A DNA stretch of 64,000 nt from Rhyzopertha dominica (GCA_025024175.1 QCXZ01000003.1:61026023-61090022); one strand, 5' to 3'. Shown: positions 30,141-42,639, counted from the stretch's first letter. Made by a program: numbers and translations. Notes: generated by a model from the sequence alone, not told the origin.

Positions 30141-33100
30141 CTAAAATATATGTAGATGTAAATAATGCAGGCGGCCGGGCGTTTTTACATACGGATAACG
30201 ACATCCATTTCTTAAGTTATTAATAGGGTTGAATACAATGATCTGTTAGCAATATGACCACTGAAGCCGTTTACTTCGAGAATTCAATTATCATCGCTGA
30301 TAAACCGCTATGACCATGCATAGTGTCCAGGGCTTTGGTGGTGTAATGGTCTACACAATGGGGTTATGCAGACCCACATTCAATTCAAAACAACATTTTT
30401 TGTTAAAAATGTTGCCTGCTAACAATTGAACTCATTTAATTTCTAGTATTATAACAAAAAGTCTTAACGTATAGACTATGCCATTGCCATAATCCAACCA
30501 ATTTGGAGAAGAGTAGAAAATATGTCCAGCACCTTGCTTAACTTATACCTATACAAAGTGTCTCACCAATGAAAGAACGAAATTTAGCTCCAACAGGTGC
30601 GTGCTCAGCTATTCGAATTGATTTTTTTGTGGAATAGTCTGTATAGTATTGCATTTTTTTATTACTCGGTACATTTAAATACAATACAATATGACATAAT
30701 CGTCTATCATACGCCGCTAGGAAATTGCCTAACGTTTTTCTTTTTGGAAACTTTGATATTTTTAGTATATTAAAAAAATGTATCTATCGGAAACTACGAA
30801 CGACAGCTAATATAAAAAGATGAATCGTTGAATACAGACACATATTCAATTACGGATACCTTGACTTTTTTGCAAAAAAAAATATGGTATATTTGGGTCT
30901 ATTTTAACACTTCTGGGGATACTTGCATTACCTATTAATTCAGCATACCAGGCATTTTCTTGTAATAAACCAGACAGGCCTTACTAATGTTTTACAATCA
31001 TCTAGTTGTTTCGCCAGTGACAGCAAACTAATGTTGACCCGTGACGAACAAGTTGACGTGCTATTTGTTCTTAACGAATGTCACAGAAATGATTTGTTAA
31101 AATCTACAGTGTATGCACAACATTATTCCAAAAGGCGATCCGTTTCATATAAAAATTCATTAAGAACTATTCCCTAATTAAAAAAAAAAGTTTATGTCGG
31201 TGAGCTGTTGGCAAAATAGATCGAGATTATTCCCTTCAATACGTAATGTTTACCGGTGAAGCAATCTCATAAAAATGGCGCTGTTAATAGGCATAACTGT
31301 CACTACTACAATGAGACAAATCCACATCAGACTGGACTCTTTAGGACTCAGTAAAAGTTTATGGGTCGAACATATTTAAATTTTCTTCAAAATCGCTTAA
31401 ATGCCGGATTTGCGTGATAATGCTTTAAATACTCGAAGGTTGATGTGGTTACACTAGAATAGAGCTTCAGCACACTACGTAATTAAAGCTGGCCGGGGAT
31501 CAGTTATTTACCCACCGAGATCACCAAATCTTACAAGCTGTGACAAAAAAATAAAATATATTTAACACCACCGGACACTAAGAAAGATATGCGTCAGAGA
31601 ATTACAGCAGTATTTCAAGAGATCACATTGAAATGCTTTTTAATGTTTAACGTTCGTTTAAAGCTTGATACGTTTGTGCTTAGCCTAAAATGGACGATTA
31701 TTTATTTTTGTGTCATGGACGTTTAGGACAAAACTGTTACGTTTTAATTGAAATTATTTTACTATGGCATACTATTAGAAAAAAATTACTTATTCTGTCC
31801 GTATCTGAAGGTAGTTTTTTTCCAATTTTGTATTCCAAATGCTATGTGTTTTCGCCTTAATCAAATAATGGACATTTTAGCTGAACCAGTAAAACAACTT
31901 GAATTATTACTGTGTAAGTAATAACATTAAAATAACATTTGGATAAAGTATGACAAATGTTTGTAAAGCAGTTAACAATGCTTACTTTGTTTATTACAAG
32001 AAAATGCTTGGTTTGCAAGAATAATATATAACCTCCAAGAGTATTAGAGATAGACCTAAATAAACCCTGATAAAATAGTAGATAAAAAAGTTGTCAAATT
32101 TTGTATTTGGAAGTGCCAAAATAGTATTCTGTTAAAAAAAAGACAAGTTATCCTTGATTGAATAAGCCATAATTGAAGTGTCTTTATTTAATGATTTCAT
32201 AAATTTGTTTATTACATTTTTTACTACAGTTGCCGTACGTTTTAACCTTAAGAATGTCCCATCATTTTAGATTTCCGAGATATATATCCAAATATGCTGC
32301 AATTTTCAATTGAAAAAAAGAAACGTTAAGTAACTCCGAAACGGCGCTTAATAGACCACATGTCATATTAACAAAGACGTCTTTATAATTACCTAGGAAT
32401 CCAAAAATGTAATAACAATCGATCATGTCTATTGTAAATAAGCGTTAGTTTAAATAAGGAATTTTTGGATGTAAAAATGTTGCAGTGTATGAATAGTTTA
32501 TTATACCAAACCCTCAAATAATTGACAAAGATAAATAAATAATAAAATGGGATGTCCTCAAGTAAAGTGAACAGAAAAGAATATATCTGCACACAAACAG
32601 TAGTTGTAAGACACAACAAATTTAAGATATTCATAAAATAATCTGTACAACTCCGTTTAAAAACATCNTAATCATATAATACATAGTATCGGTTACTACT
32701 AACTACATTATAGATTAAGGTAGTGGGAAATCGGCATAATANCATANATTTAGGCAACATATTTATTGTCAATTTCAGTCTTCTTGTTNGTTCACCGCTA
32801 CTTCCACGACTGCTATAACCGTTAACAATAACAATGCACCCCAATCTTAGAATCATAAATAACAACAATAAAAGATTTGATTAATAACTCCTAATAAGCA
32901 AAATACGTCTAAAATATATATTCTAAAAGTAGCAGTATTTTGTGGGCTCAACGTTTATGAGAGATTCAACAGGCAATCTTTGGTCGCAAATGAACAATTT
33001 GGCCGACAGTCTTAATGGAATGCACACCAAGTGTATACATCAACTAAGGCACAATTATCCTGGAATACAACAATCTATACGTTATGTATATTTAACGGCC

Positions 33101-33810
33101 ACAGAACCTTTACAGAGTAACTCGGTCTGAGGTTGGCCGACTATTTAAATATTAAACGATAGATAAAGGTTTATAACCTCTTTACATTGTATATTTACAA
33201 TATTTAATATTATTCCTTGGAAGACTATCCTGAAACTAAAGAATAATGCTACAGTTCTCGGTTTAAGTCTTATTTCAAGGCACCCGATAATATATGACGT
33301 TATGTACTACAACATGATAACAATACGATCTAGACCACGGAGTAATATATACGATACTGTGCACGACTGCTTTCTAGCTTAAGCTCAAACGGATTGAGCC
33401 ACAGATTGGATCGACGTTCACAAAATATTCGATCTAAATCTCACCAATATCTACATTAAAATGATTATAATTATTTATTTAAAAACAAGTGGTTGTCATC
33501 TTTGTATACTCAAATAAGAAAAAATGTTCTTTTTTACCTGGCAAAAATGGTTGGTTTTTAAGCAGTTTGAGCAAGCTCGTTAATATATATACTCCGCATT
33601 CTACCTCCCGAGAGTATTAAGATGATTCATCTAAAAATCTGCACAAGATATGATATGAAGAAAACCATCGAAATACCACTCGAGTAACAAGTTGTTTCAG
33701 CACCATACGGAACGTCTGTGAGTGTCAAAACAAATAAAGGTCCCCTACACAAACTTATACATACAAACACACTCACAAACTGATAAAAACAATAGACATG
33801 ATTATTATGA
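30141..33810. other. 3.7-kb intron without exons
   Basis: It holds a tRNA-derived relic at about 30335-30400 (GGTGGTGTAATGGTCTAC) and a transposase fossil at about 31030-31700. Beyond these I see AT-rich DNA with four ambiguous bases at 32.6-32.8 kb. The 3' UTR of exon 30 forms the right end; the nearest AATAAA I see is about 330 bases past its stop. Confidence 0.5.
31030..31700 (+). pseudogene. Tc1/mariner-related transposase fossil
   Basis: At 31035-31170 the frame reads LTRDEQVDVLFVLNECH, followed by VYAQHY and RR.VSY. This matches the DUF4817-type helix-turn-helix that opens many insect transposases. At about 31470-31560 a second block reads VIYPPRSPNLTSCD, the C-terminal DDE block, followed by KKDMRQRITAVFQEIT-like residues. 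The middle is deleted and stops are present. I could not define the ends. Confidence 0.6.
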
Positions 33811-34244
33811 TTACGTGGACTTTCCCTTGTTGCTTTCCACCTTCAACACGGGGCTATCCTCAGAAGAGCCAGCGTTTGACGAGTAGCCGGCTTGCACCAA
33901 GTGACTATGATGTTTCCTCATATGAACACCCAAGTTTCCCTTCTGTTTCGCCTTGTAGGGGCATTCGGGGCACTGAAACATGGGCTCCTTTCCCCCGCAT
34001 TCGACCTGTTCGTGCCTTCTTAAGGTCGACTTCCACCTGTAGCGTTTGCCGCAATGACGGCAAGCAAACTGCGACTCGCGACTGTAGCCTGGTCGAACGA
34101 CCTCATCGCTGATGATGCGGAACTTTCGCATGAACCGGCCATTACTGTTATTCGTGTCTTTAGATTTCACCACGGGCTTGCGCAGCAGCTTTCGTAGGGT
34201 AGCATCCGTTTCCACCGTGAGTATTTGATCCAGCTCTAAATACT
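33811..34244 (-). CDS. lola: lola alternative last exon 30, longest exon, long basic leader
   Basis: 143 residues. The acceptor CTTTTCCAG at 34245-34246 gives the common phase. A 60-residue leader (TLRKLLRKPVVKSKD, FMRKFRIISDEVVRPG) is rich in basic residues and may act as an AT-hook-like or nuclear-signal region; that is inference. Finger 1 is C61-C64-H77-C82, the linker GGKEPMFQ has one extra glycine, and finger 2 is C91-C94-H107-H111 with the PYKAKQKGNLGVH consensus. A serine-rich 30-residue tail follows. GC content is well above the surroundings. Confidence 0.94.
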
Positions 34245-34814
34245 CTGGAAAAGATTAATTAAAGTTAGCTGTTTAATGGAGAACCTAAAGAAATAAACTT
34301 AAAAATAAAAGGATTAAACAGGGTAAAAATAAAAAGTACCACATTGCGGAGCTAATGGGGATGATAAAAGGGCAATCAGATCAGATTATTCCTTCACTTT
34401 AGTATTCACATCCAGACGTGTATCTAAAACAAAGATTGTATAAGGCATGTTCATTAGTACAGCGCATACGACATATTCAACATAATCTCATATTATTTAC
34501 ATTATCCGCATCTAAAAGACAGTAATGTTGATGTAGGTACTAAAATCATGAAATTCTAAATCCTAAAAGAACTGTGGTGCCGGTAAAAAAGTATTTTCTG
34601 TTTGTAAACATATAAATGTGCATTGCCAGAAGTAGTAATGTTCAGAAGAAATACAATAAAAAGTACGCAAGGTAACAAGTAGCTTTTATTAAGACAGTCG
34701 CTTAAAATATGGCACAAAATATGTGGACCTCTGTATATCAACTGGTCTTAAACCCTGCAATATCAAGATGTCAACAATCCTTATGGAGTTTCAAGATATT
34801 CACCCATAGTCGCG
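34245..34814. other. Intron between exons 31 and 30
   Basis: It contains the AATAAA of exon 31 at 34685-34690. Otherwise I see nothing. Confidence 0.45.
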
Positions 34815-35050
34815 CTAAAGACTTTGTTTCTCTTCTTCCATATATTTAACGTTTATAGGTTTTCCTGGATGTTTTCTTCTAATGTGTTTTATTACATTGC
34901 ATTTCAAGCTCATTCTTCTGTTACAGTATTCGCAAGCATATCCATATTTCTGTTCACCGCATTCGTACTTTTTATGTCTCACTAAAGAACACTGGTTCCT
35001 ATACCATTTTCCACATATTTCACAGCCATACAGGAGGGCATCGGATTCTC
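34815..35050 (-). CDS. lola: lola alternative last exon 31, two zinc fingers
   Basis: 77 residues. Finger 1 is C9-C12-H25-C30 (CEICGKWYRNQCSLVRH). The linker GEQKYGYA is one residue longer than usual. Finger 2 is C39-C42-H55-H60 (NRRMSLKCNVIKH). An acidic/basic tail ends MEEEKQSL. The acceptor TTATTTTAG fits the array phase. Confidence 0.92.
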
Positions 35051-35801
35051 CTAAAATAATAAGCTTAGTTACCAACTTGCAATACTACTGAAGTTTTCGT
35101 TATTCATGACAGTAATCATTAGTAAAAAAATAGTGTGGAGTGCAGGTCTCTTAAATGAGCGCATCCATGCAATTATCGGTCAAGTTGCCAAATGTATCAA
35201 TTTTTAGCCAAAATGGCTACATTTTATAAATAATTTAAACGATACGCGTGTGCAATATGAATGAAATCCAGCTTACTTCGTTTACCGTCTACCGTATTAC
35301 CTATCAAATAAAGAGCTAGCAATAACTTTGCCATTTCGATTATATTAGCGACATATATACATCTTTCAGTTTTATAATCAAATTCTAGGATTATTAATCT
35401 TTTTCATAAGTGAGCGAAGGAACCGTAGTAAATACTGTCCCTTTTGATATCAATCGAGGGTGCTTATAAATGTATATATCAAAAATTTTTCCTTGAAGAA
35501 AATTCCTTAGCTCCTTTAGTCTTTGGGAAAGCTATGTCCGGTAGCTCCGATTGTTGAATGCGAATTGTACGATTTGAATATTGGAGACACGAGCAGTCTT
35601 CGCACACAGTGCATTCATAAAAAGTATCGATACAATTTCGATGGAACCCTTTGCCATACATAATCTGTATAGAAAGTCGAATGTTAATGGCTACCTACCA
35701 AATCGTTGTCAATGGAAAATTAATATTTCATTAGATAGTAAAGGAATCAGATAACAGTAACGCTGATTTAATTAAAACTACATACAAAACGACCATACAA
35801 A
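35051..35801. other. Intron between exons 32 and 31
   Basis: A minus-strand frame at 35479-35661 has four cysteines (CTVCEDCSC) but no acceptor in phase, no histidine ligands and no Lola linker, so I do not call it an exon. An ATTAAA for exon 32 lies at 35767-35772. Confidence 0.45.
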
Positions 35802-36076
35802 CTAATTACGATTAAAAAATTTCTGTATTCCTAACTCTTTTACAGTCAGTGCTCTCCTGCGATGAGTCTGTGACAGCTTGTGCCTGTGTAGTACGTGATA
35901 AAATTTACAGCTGAATTGACAAATCTTGCAGTAGTATCTAGGAACACGTCCGCAATCATTCTTCAGATGAGTATATACAGAAGTTTTGTATTTGTAGAAC
36001 TTTCCACAATTGGGGCAAATATATTCGCCCTTCTCATTTTGTCCAATTATTCTATAAGCTGATTCGTAGTTATCAC
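35802..36076 (-). CDS. lola: lola alternative last exon 32, two zinc fingers with HX5H end
   Basis: 90 residues. A 19-residue acidic leader (DNYESAYRIIGQNEKGE) precedes finger 1 (C20-C23-H36-C41), linker GRVPRYY, then finger 2 (C49-C52-H65-H71), whose histidines are six apart. The basic tail is RRRALTVKELGIQKF. No ATG-initiated frame reveals it; it is seen only by reading from the acceptor ATTTCAG. ATTAAA lies 30 bases past the stop. Confidence 0.91.
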
Positions 36077-36397
36077 CTGAAATGAAAACAAATAAATACG
36101 CATTCTAAATTATATAACTGAAGCACGAGATTGTTTTAAGAAGTAAAATTTATTGAAAAATACAACAGTTATCTAAATATTTTATGTATATATTTAATAA
36201 TGTCATGGATATCAAAATTAAATAACGGACAAAATAAATAACGTAACTTAAAATATAGTCTACCCCCCCCCCCCCCATTCGAGCTTAATTATTGCAACTA
36301 TATAACTTATTTTCAAGTAAGTATCTTTATAATAAAATAACGGATTTGTAATACTATGCTATAAATACTTTCATATACAACGTGTTGCAAAAGTATG

Positions 36398-37190
36398 GCA
36401 ACTCTAGCATAACTCGCTAGGAATACGTTTGGGGAAAAAACTTTGAATACGAAAGCTTTAGGTTTTCCCTGGGTGATCTTGTATTTGACCTTAACCGCGA
36501 NCATATGAATATCGAGGTCTTTTTTTCAACTGGAACCCCTATTTTTTTAATTCTGGATTTAGAAAGATAGGAAAATATTACTTCCGAATATGACCTTAAC
36601 AAAGGTCTTAGAGGATTCGCACAAAAATTTATATACAATATTTTTTCGAATCGCTGATTACGAATCTGACATTGGATTTCCAAAATTCAAATAGCGTCTC
36701 TAATATGGCTCGTGGAAAAATTTAAAATTTAAAGAAATACCCAAAAATTCTTCAACAAAAGTGTTTGAGGGCCCTAAGAATTTGATTTTTGTTTTTTTGT
36801 GCATTGATTAATTTAAAAAATTTTCCATTTCGAATTCTGAAATTCCGATGTCAGATTCGTAATCAGAGAGTTCAAAAACCCTTGTATACAAATTTTCGTG
36901 CGAATCGATGAAGCTTCAATTTTTCCGACCCGCCATTTTGAATTTTGCAAATCTGATGTCAGACTCGTAATCAACAACCTCAGAAACTTTTGTATATAAA
37001 TTTTCGTGCGAGTCTAGTAATTATTGTATTTGACCTTGTTATAACCTTTGAGGTCACAGTCAAGATCATATCCGGATCTGTATAGTAAAAAAGGGGAGTT
37101 CGTATTTAAAATATATGTAATAATAGCCATAAAAGAATCCCAAAGCTTTTGCTTTTTCCCAAAACGCATTCCTAGCGACTTATTCTACGG
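36398..37190. repeat. Foldback repeat of about 790 bases
   Basis: The outer inverted ends are CGCTAGGAATACGTTTGGG near 36416 and CCCAAAACGCATTCCTAGCG near 37157. The interior holds at least three diverged direct or inverted copies of a GATGTCAGATTCGTAATCA phrase (near 36656, 36847 and 36955). No coding potential was recognised. Confidence 0.6.
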
Positions 37191-37418
37191 CTGCCATTCA
37201 TACACCAGCACAGTGGGCAAAATAATCGATGTAGGTGGACAAAACTCTAAAATCCCGTTTGACGACTCGAATTAGCGCAAATTTATAGTAGAGATATTTT
37301 TCAACTAATATTGTAAGACTTTTTTTAATAAAAAATGATATATATTTTCAAAGAATTGAACGAATAACTCCCTATTTAATAAACTATATCGCCTAATATT
37401 TTAACATAAATTATTATA

Positions 37419-38428
37419 CAGGGTTTCCTCGAAATACACCGACAACGTTTGACAAGTGATAGAAAATCGAATTCTAAAAACTTTTTTCGAATAAAACAAT
37501 TCCCGAAAACGCTTTTTTTATATACAGGGTGTTGAAATTGAATTTTGAAAAATTTCTTTTTAAGACTATTCCTGAACTATAAATGATATCAATTTCAAAT
37601 TTGGTGAGAATCATAACGGCAGAAGGTACAATAAAAAAAGTAATCCGGAGGTTTCTAAAGCACCAGTGGCGTGCGCTGGGGTAATGCAAATCCCCCTTTT
37701 TAATAGAACTTTTAGGTCTGTGGATTTTTAGACAAAATTAATACAGTTTTGTAATCTTTAATCAATTCTAAATAAAACATTTCCCTTTCAAGTTTGTCTC
37801 TAAAAATTAATTTTTTAATTGAAAAACACTACATTGAATTAAAAAGAAGAACTTTTAAAATTCAACTTCAACAAACCGTAGGTAAGTATATCAAAAACAA
37901 AGCGTTTTAGGAAAATTCTTTATTCGGAAAAAGTTTTTAAAATTGTGTTTTCCATCTCTGTTAAGCGTTGTCAGTTTCAATAACATTTTTGTGATTTCAT
38001 AAAATAATGGCTGAGTGTTCGTTTTTCAATCAAAAAATTAATTTTTAGGGACGAATGAGTCGTTTTATGGCAAACATTAAAGAGACATATTTTATTTACA
38101 ATTGATTAGATAGTACAAAACTGTATTAGTTTTGTCTAAAAATCCACAGACTTATATAAGTTCTATTAAAAGGGGATAGTCTGCATTACCCCAGTGCCCG
38201 CTACTGGTGCTTTAGAGACCTATTTTTATTGGACCTTATGCCGTTATGATTCTCACCAAATTTTATAGTTCAGGAATAGTCTTAAAAATCATTTTTTTTA
38301 ATTCAATTTCAACACCCCGCATATAAAAAACAAAGCGTTTTCGGTAATTGTTTTATTCGAAAAAAGTTATTAAAATTGCATTTTCTATCACCTGTCAAAC
38401 GTTCTAGGTTTATTTCGAGGACACCCTG
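37419..38428. mobile_element. TA-flanked foldback MITE, about 1.0 kb
   Basis: The ends CAGGGTTTCCTCGAAATA and the inverted TATTTCGAGGACACCCTG each abut TA. Arms of about 450 bases pair almost throughout, including TGACAAGTGATAGAAAAT and the GTGGATTTTTAGACAAAA phrase. An inner pair of ACAGGGTGTTGAAATTGAAT ends suggests one element built on another. Confidence 0.75.
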
Positions 38429-39538
38429 TATAATAAAACAAAACTAGAAGTATTATAAGTGATTAAATAAAATTAAGAATATTATAAGTGATTATTGTTC
38501 TTCTTCACTTGTACTCTTATAATAATATGATTGTTAACCAGTGGGTCTGGTTAACCACGCTTTGTGCAATGGGGCCGATGATCCAGACCTCTGACAGGTC
38601 ATTTGTTTAATCAAGATTTAAGTTTGATGCCGACAGGTGTTGATTCGGAGTACTGCATTTTCGTAAATCAAGCACCTCTGAATCCTGGGGCGTTTAATAT
38701 TTTTTGACTGATTTCCGAAAAGAAGCAACAACAGGGTCCGATAAAACTAATAATATGGCCAATAAATCATTAATTGTTGCTATTCTAGCAGTAGTGCTAC
38801 AACAGATAATGGCTGAGACAATCTATATACCGTTTTATATTCCAAATTAAGCACTTTTTATTTCTGCAGTCTTTCACTGCGGGATGAACAGTTTGGAATG
38901 TAATAATCGGACAGCGTGTTATGTTGATCCCACGGCAGGGATTTTGCCTAAAACGCAAAAATTCGCATAAAATCCGCGGCACATATAAAAACTAGAAATG
39001 CTGGCGAAATGAATTAAAAAGGAACAACCGTGGGAACTCTTGGGGGTGATAAAGTTTTTCTTTATTGAATATGAGCATAAATTTGCAAATTATTACATTA
39101 ATTTGACATGTAAATATAATGTAGATCCAATAATGAATGTGGGAATACATAGTTTTACTATCTCAACAACATCCATAGTTAAGCGCAAACTATACGTGGT
39201 TACGGCAAAAACAAATTTGAACATAATAAAAGGACAGTACGTTAGCCTAATCCCACTGCAGGGAATTGGCAATTTTGTAAACAGCAGTTCTTTATTCATT
39301 GTACTATGTGTTTACAAATGTGGTATGGCAGGAAATATTAGTTTTAAGCGACTTGGCAATTAATAATAACAACATCCACCACTCAGAAATTCAAAACTTT
39401 GATTTGACTTTTGTCCACTTAAATTGATGAATCTGCCCACTGTGACCCGGTACAACTAAACAACGAAAATAAACATCATAATAAATTATACAAAAGAAAA
39501 CGGCATCTACATCTAATAACAGTAACAACAAGAAACAA

Positions 39539-39786
39539 TCAGTCTAGAATATGTTTAAGAGGAGGGAGTGAAAAAAACTGCAAAGGAACGTGCTTGTGTC
39601 TGTTACGTAAATGCTGCTTAATGTTTCCCTTGGTTTTGCAGCGATAAGGGCAGCTGATTACAGGACAAGCAAACTGGGGTAGCTTCCCACATTCGTATTT
39701 CTTATGCGAGTACAGTGATGTAGAATGCTGGTAAGACCTGCCACATCCGTCACACCTGTAGGGTTTATAGATCGCCCTCTTTATCT
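39539..39786 (-). CDS. lola: lola alternative last exon 33, two zinc fingers
   Basis: 81 residues. A basic leader (IKRAIYKPY) precedes finger 1 (C11-C14-H27-C32), linker GKLPQFA, then finger 2 (C40-C45-H58-H63; PYRCKTKGNIKQH), a CX4C form. A hydrophobic/proline tail ends PPLKHILD. The acceptor GTATTTCAG is followed by AGATAAAG; the first AG gives the array phase. Confidence 0.92.
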
Positions 39787-39961
39787 CTGAAATACAATCA
39801 AGTCTCAGTGGCTCAAACAGGTAACATCTTTAAACAAGTCTCTTAAAACTTAAAACTAAGAAGAAAGCGTAAAGGTGTAATTTACAAATAGGCATCGGGT
39901 GATAAAAACGCAAACAAGTTATATGCAGAAATTTATTCTAATCGATCACAATGGAAAAAGT

Positions 39962-40146
39962 TTACAGATGAAGGTGCTTCCTGCTGTAATGAGACTCCAA
40001 ATTGCACTTTAGTTTGGCCCTATACGGACAGGCGGGACACGCGAATTGCGGATCCTTCCCACATTCGTACTTCTGGTGCTGTCTTAATCCGCACTTCCAT
40101 CTGTAAGACCGATGGCACCGATCGCACACGTACACATTGGAGAAGG
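39962..40146 (-). CDS. lola: lola alternative last exon 34, two zinc fingers
   Basis: 60 residues. Finger 1 is C7-C10-H23-C28 (CDRCHRSYRWKCGLRQH), linker GKDPQFA, and finger 2 is C36-C39-H52-H57 (PYRAKLKCNLESH). It ends five residues after the last histidine. AATAAA lies at 39932-39937. It is paralogous to exon 35, which starts 90 bases upstream. Confidence 0.94.
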
Positions 40147-40235
40147 CTAAAAACGAACCAAAATTAATCAGAGTTAAAATAGAGGATCTCGAAAGCAAGG
40201 ACAAACACAAGACGCTACAACTTACGAAATATATT

Positions 40236-40420
40236 TTACGTAAAATGCTTATGTTTCACGTGAGTCTTTACGTTGCTCTTGACTTTCGACCTATACTTGC
40301 AGCCAGCTATCGGGCACGCAAACTGGGGTTCCTTGCCGCACTCGTATTTCAAATGTTGACTTAGAGCGCCCTTTCTCTTATACGACCGATAACAGCGATC
40401 GCAAACGAATTTTTTTGGCT
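40236..40420 (-). CDS. lola: lola alternative last exon 35, two zinc fingers
   Basis: 60 residues. Finger 1 is C6-C9-H22-C27 (CDRCYRSYKRKGALSQH), linker GKEPQFA, and finger 2 is C35-C40-H53-H58 (CX4C). The stop is 89 bases from the acceptor of exon 34, and I find no AATAAA in that gap, so this isoform may use a variant signal or the poly(A) site of exon 34. The acceptor is ATTTTGCAG. Confidence 0.93.
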
Positions 40421-40481
40421 CTGCAAAATAAACTAGGTTACTACGTCAGCTCTCGTAAACGCAGAAAATTATAACAAAGCT

Positions 40482-40702
40482 TTATTTATTCGATTCATCA
40501 TACAACATAACAGGGGCTAAATCGTTATCATTGTGTATTCTTATAATGTGCTTCTTCATATCCGACTTCATCTTCGTCTTTCGATTACAGTTGGTAACTG
40601 GACACCCAAACATTGGCGCTTTTCCGCACTGGTACCTCTGGTGTTGCCTCAGACCTCCTAGATAACTGTACCCTTTATAACATCTCGGGCAAAAGAACGA
40701 AC
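40482..40702 (-). CDS. lola: lola alternative last exon 36, two zinc fingers
   Basis: 72 residues. Finger 1 is C4-C7-H20-C25 (CPRCYKGYSYLGGLRQH), starting almost at the splice. The linker is GKAPMFG and finger 2 is C33-C38-H51-H56 (NRKTKMKSDMKKH). AATAAA overlaps the stop at 40481-40486. It shares the MKSD.KKHIIR helix with exon 37 and pseudo-exon 2. Confidence 0.93.
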
Positions 40703-40779
40703 CTGCAACAAATATTTTGGCTTCCGTCAAAAAAACGGGAATTATTCGTGATATCGTTATTTAATNTGATTTGTGATTG

Positions 40780-41000
40780 CATCAAGTATTAAAGTTTTAT
40801 TTGAATACAAATCACTTTGCCTCTGTATAATGTGTTTCTTCATATTCCCCCTAATGTGTTTTTTCCGCAATTTGGCACCGAAACATTTGAAAAGGGCCGC
40901 TTTCCCATACAAATATTTCTGACGTGCCCTTAGAATTAGAGCATTTTTATTATATCTGATATCTATCAGCCTTTTATATCTATAAGAGGCTGGCTTGAAC
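40780..41000 (-). pseudogene. lola: Decayed lola last exon (pseudo-exon 2)
   Basis: An acceptor in the right context (TTGTTCCAG, then TTCAAGCC as in exon 37) opens a frame that hits TGA after 11 codons. The sequence still tracks exon 37 closely in other frames: KYLYGKAALFKCF, GNMKKHIIQRQSDLYSNKTLI. The first-finger cysteines and several second-finger ligands are gone. It is a dead tandem copy lying between exons 36 and 37. Confidence 0.82.
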
Positions 41001-42639
41001 CTGGAACAAATTTCACTAAGCAACAGTGATCTACATAAAATATTCGATATGAATACTGTTCCCTGATAAAATAAGTTTTAACTTAGCATATAATTAATGG
41101 CCGCCATTACACTATACTCTGAAGCGTTGGATGGCGTGTTGGAAGGCACCTTATTGTAATCATTAAAAAGACCCCAATGTGATCCTAAATCGAGCCAAAG
41201 CTTTAATGTAGTACTCGTCTGCACAATGGGGAATAAACCAAGAGTTCTTAGTTCGATTCTCGATCAAACCATTTTTTTATTAATCATGATATTATCATAT
41301 TTTAATCTAAACTGCCCGCAACAACCATACAAATTAATTTGAAAATTATGATACCTAAAAACACACGCACGCGCTAGAAATATCCGCTGCACGAAGTAAA
41401 ATGAAAATGTAATAGACAGCCTTTCCGGGATACACCTTGCAGAACTGTACAAAAGTTAAACTACAGCTGATGTTTGAAAGCTCTTACACGGCATTTAATT
41501 TACAGTCCGAAGGATTTGCGTATTAATTCTCTATAATCCCTTAATCGAAGTTATCTATTTGTGAACTTTGAGCAATTTACTTAATTATCGTTAATTCTGC
41601 AGGGCATATAAGTACTGCCATTGCTAGCCAGATGTTGGTTCGGTAGTAGTAGTAGTAGTAGTAGTAGTACAGAAGTACTATAGTAGACATTTTAAAGAAA
41701 CATTACGTAATAAAAAGTGAAATATAATATTTTTTACATCATACCACATCACAGTTTGCCTTTTATACACAGCCCGATCAAACTATTAAACATTATTAAA
41801 ATAGGGACCTAGAACTATCAATAGTATCAATTCTGCTAAGACAATTTGAACCAAAGCATAAAACACTTATTTAACCTGTAAATATTAGCGACATAAGGCA
41901 CAATCTAAAAATTTTAAGGTGTTTATCGTTTGCATAATGAATTTAAAAAAAGTCAGGAATTTCAATGTACGATAAAGCTATAGAAATGCAAATACACTAA
42001 TCGCTATTGTCTTACCTTCAGTACATTAAATATAAATTACGCTAGTTTGTAGTTCCTATCAACGTTACACTGACTAATAAGTATTAAATACCACATCACT
42101 GTAAAATGTTATAAATTATAATATTGTTAAATTCGTGGGCACAAAAGAGATTCAATAAAAAAAAGCTTGCTCTCACTAGGATTCGAACCCTCAACTCTAG
42201 GTTTACACCCTATGGCGCTACTTCTGCGCTGGAATCTCGTAGTCACTAGATAGATAAAGTACCGCAATTCATTATCCATATTTTTGCACTAACATGGCGG
42301 ACTAAACCAAAACCATAGAAACCAAATAGGTTTGATGCTGTCTTCTACATAATAAAATAGTAATAATAAATAAGTCACCGACCAGACTGAAATACTGGAA
42401 CAATTCAGCAATTCTTTCACACAAACTGGTGAATGAACACGAAGACGTATCAACTTAAATAAATGAGATAAAAGAACCTGCGGACTGTGACGTCAGCTAG
42501 TAATCACAAACATCATGAACAACCTCTTCTTATGATAATGTTTCATCGACACTTAAATATTTAATGATAAAATGCTGACGAGCTATCATTCATATCTCAT
42601 CTATCCTTAGACTTTAAATAAAGCACATATGATATATTA
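41001..42639. other. Intron between exon 37 and pseudo-exon 2
   Basis: It holds two tRNA-derived relics, at about 41205-41272 (plus) and 42168-42236 (minus, with a clean T arm GAGGGTTCGAATCCTAG). A (TAG)n microsatellite of about 27 bases is at 41645. No exon. Confidence 0.5.
42168..42236 (-). repeat. tRNA-derived repeat (minus orientation)
   Basis: On the minus strand, box A-like CAGCGCAGAAGTAGCGC, a TGTAAA anticodon-loop-like segment (GTA, tyrosine-like) and box B GGTTCGAATCC follow in order. The acceptor stems do not pair well. It is probably a SINE-type relic. Confidence 0.5.

Larger units (their letters stand above)
36077..39538. other. 3.5-kb intron with two foldback elements
   Basis: Foldbacks lie at 36398-37190 and 37419-38428 (separate entries). 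A poly-C run of about 14 bases is at 36265. Bases 38430-39500 show no clear gene or repeat ends. No lola exon. Confidence 0.55.

Noticed and set aside
35479..35661. Cysteine-rich minus-strand frame as a possible extra lola exon
   Set aside because: It has CTVCEDCSC but no in-phase acceptor, no histidine ligands and no GKEP-like linker.
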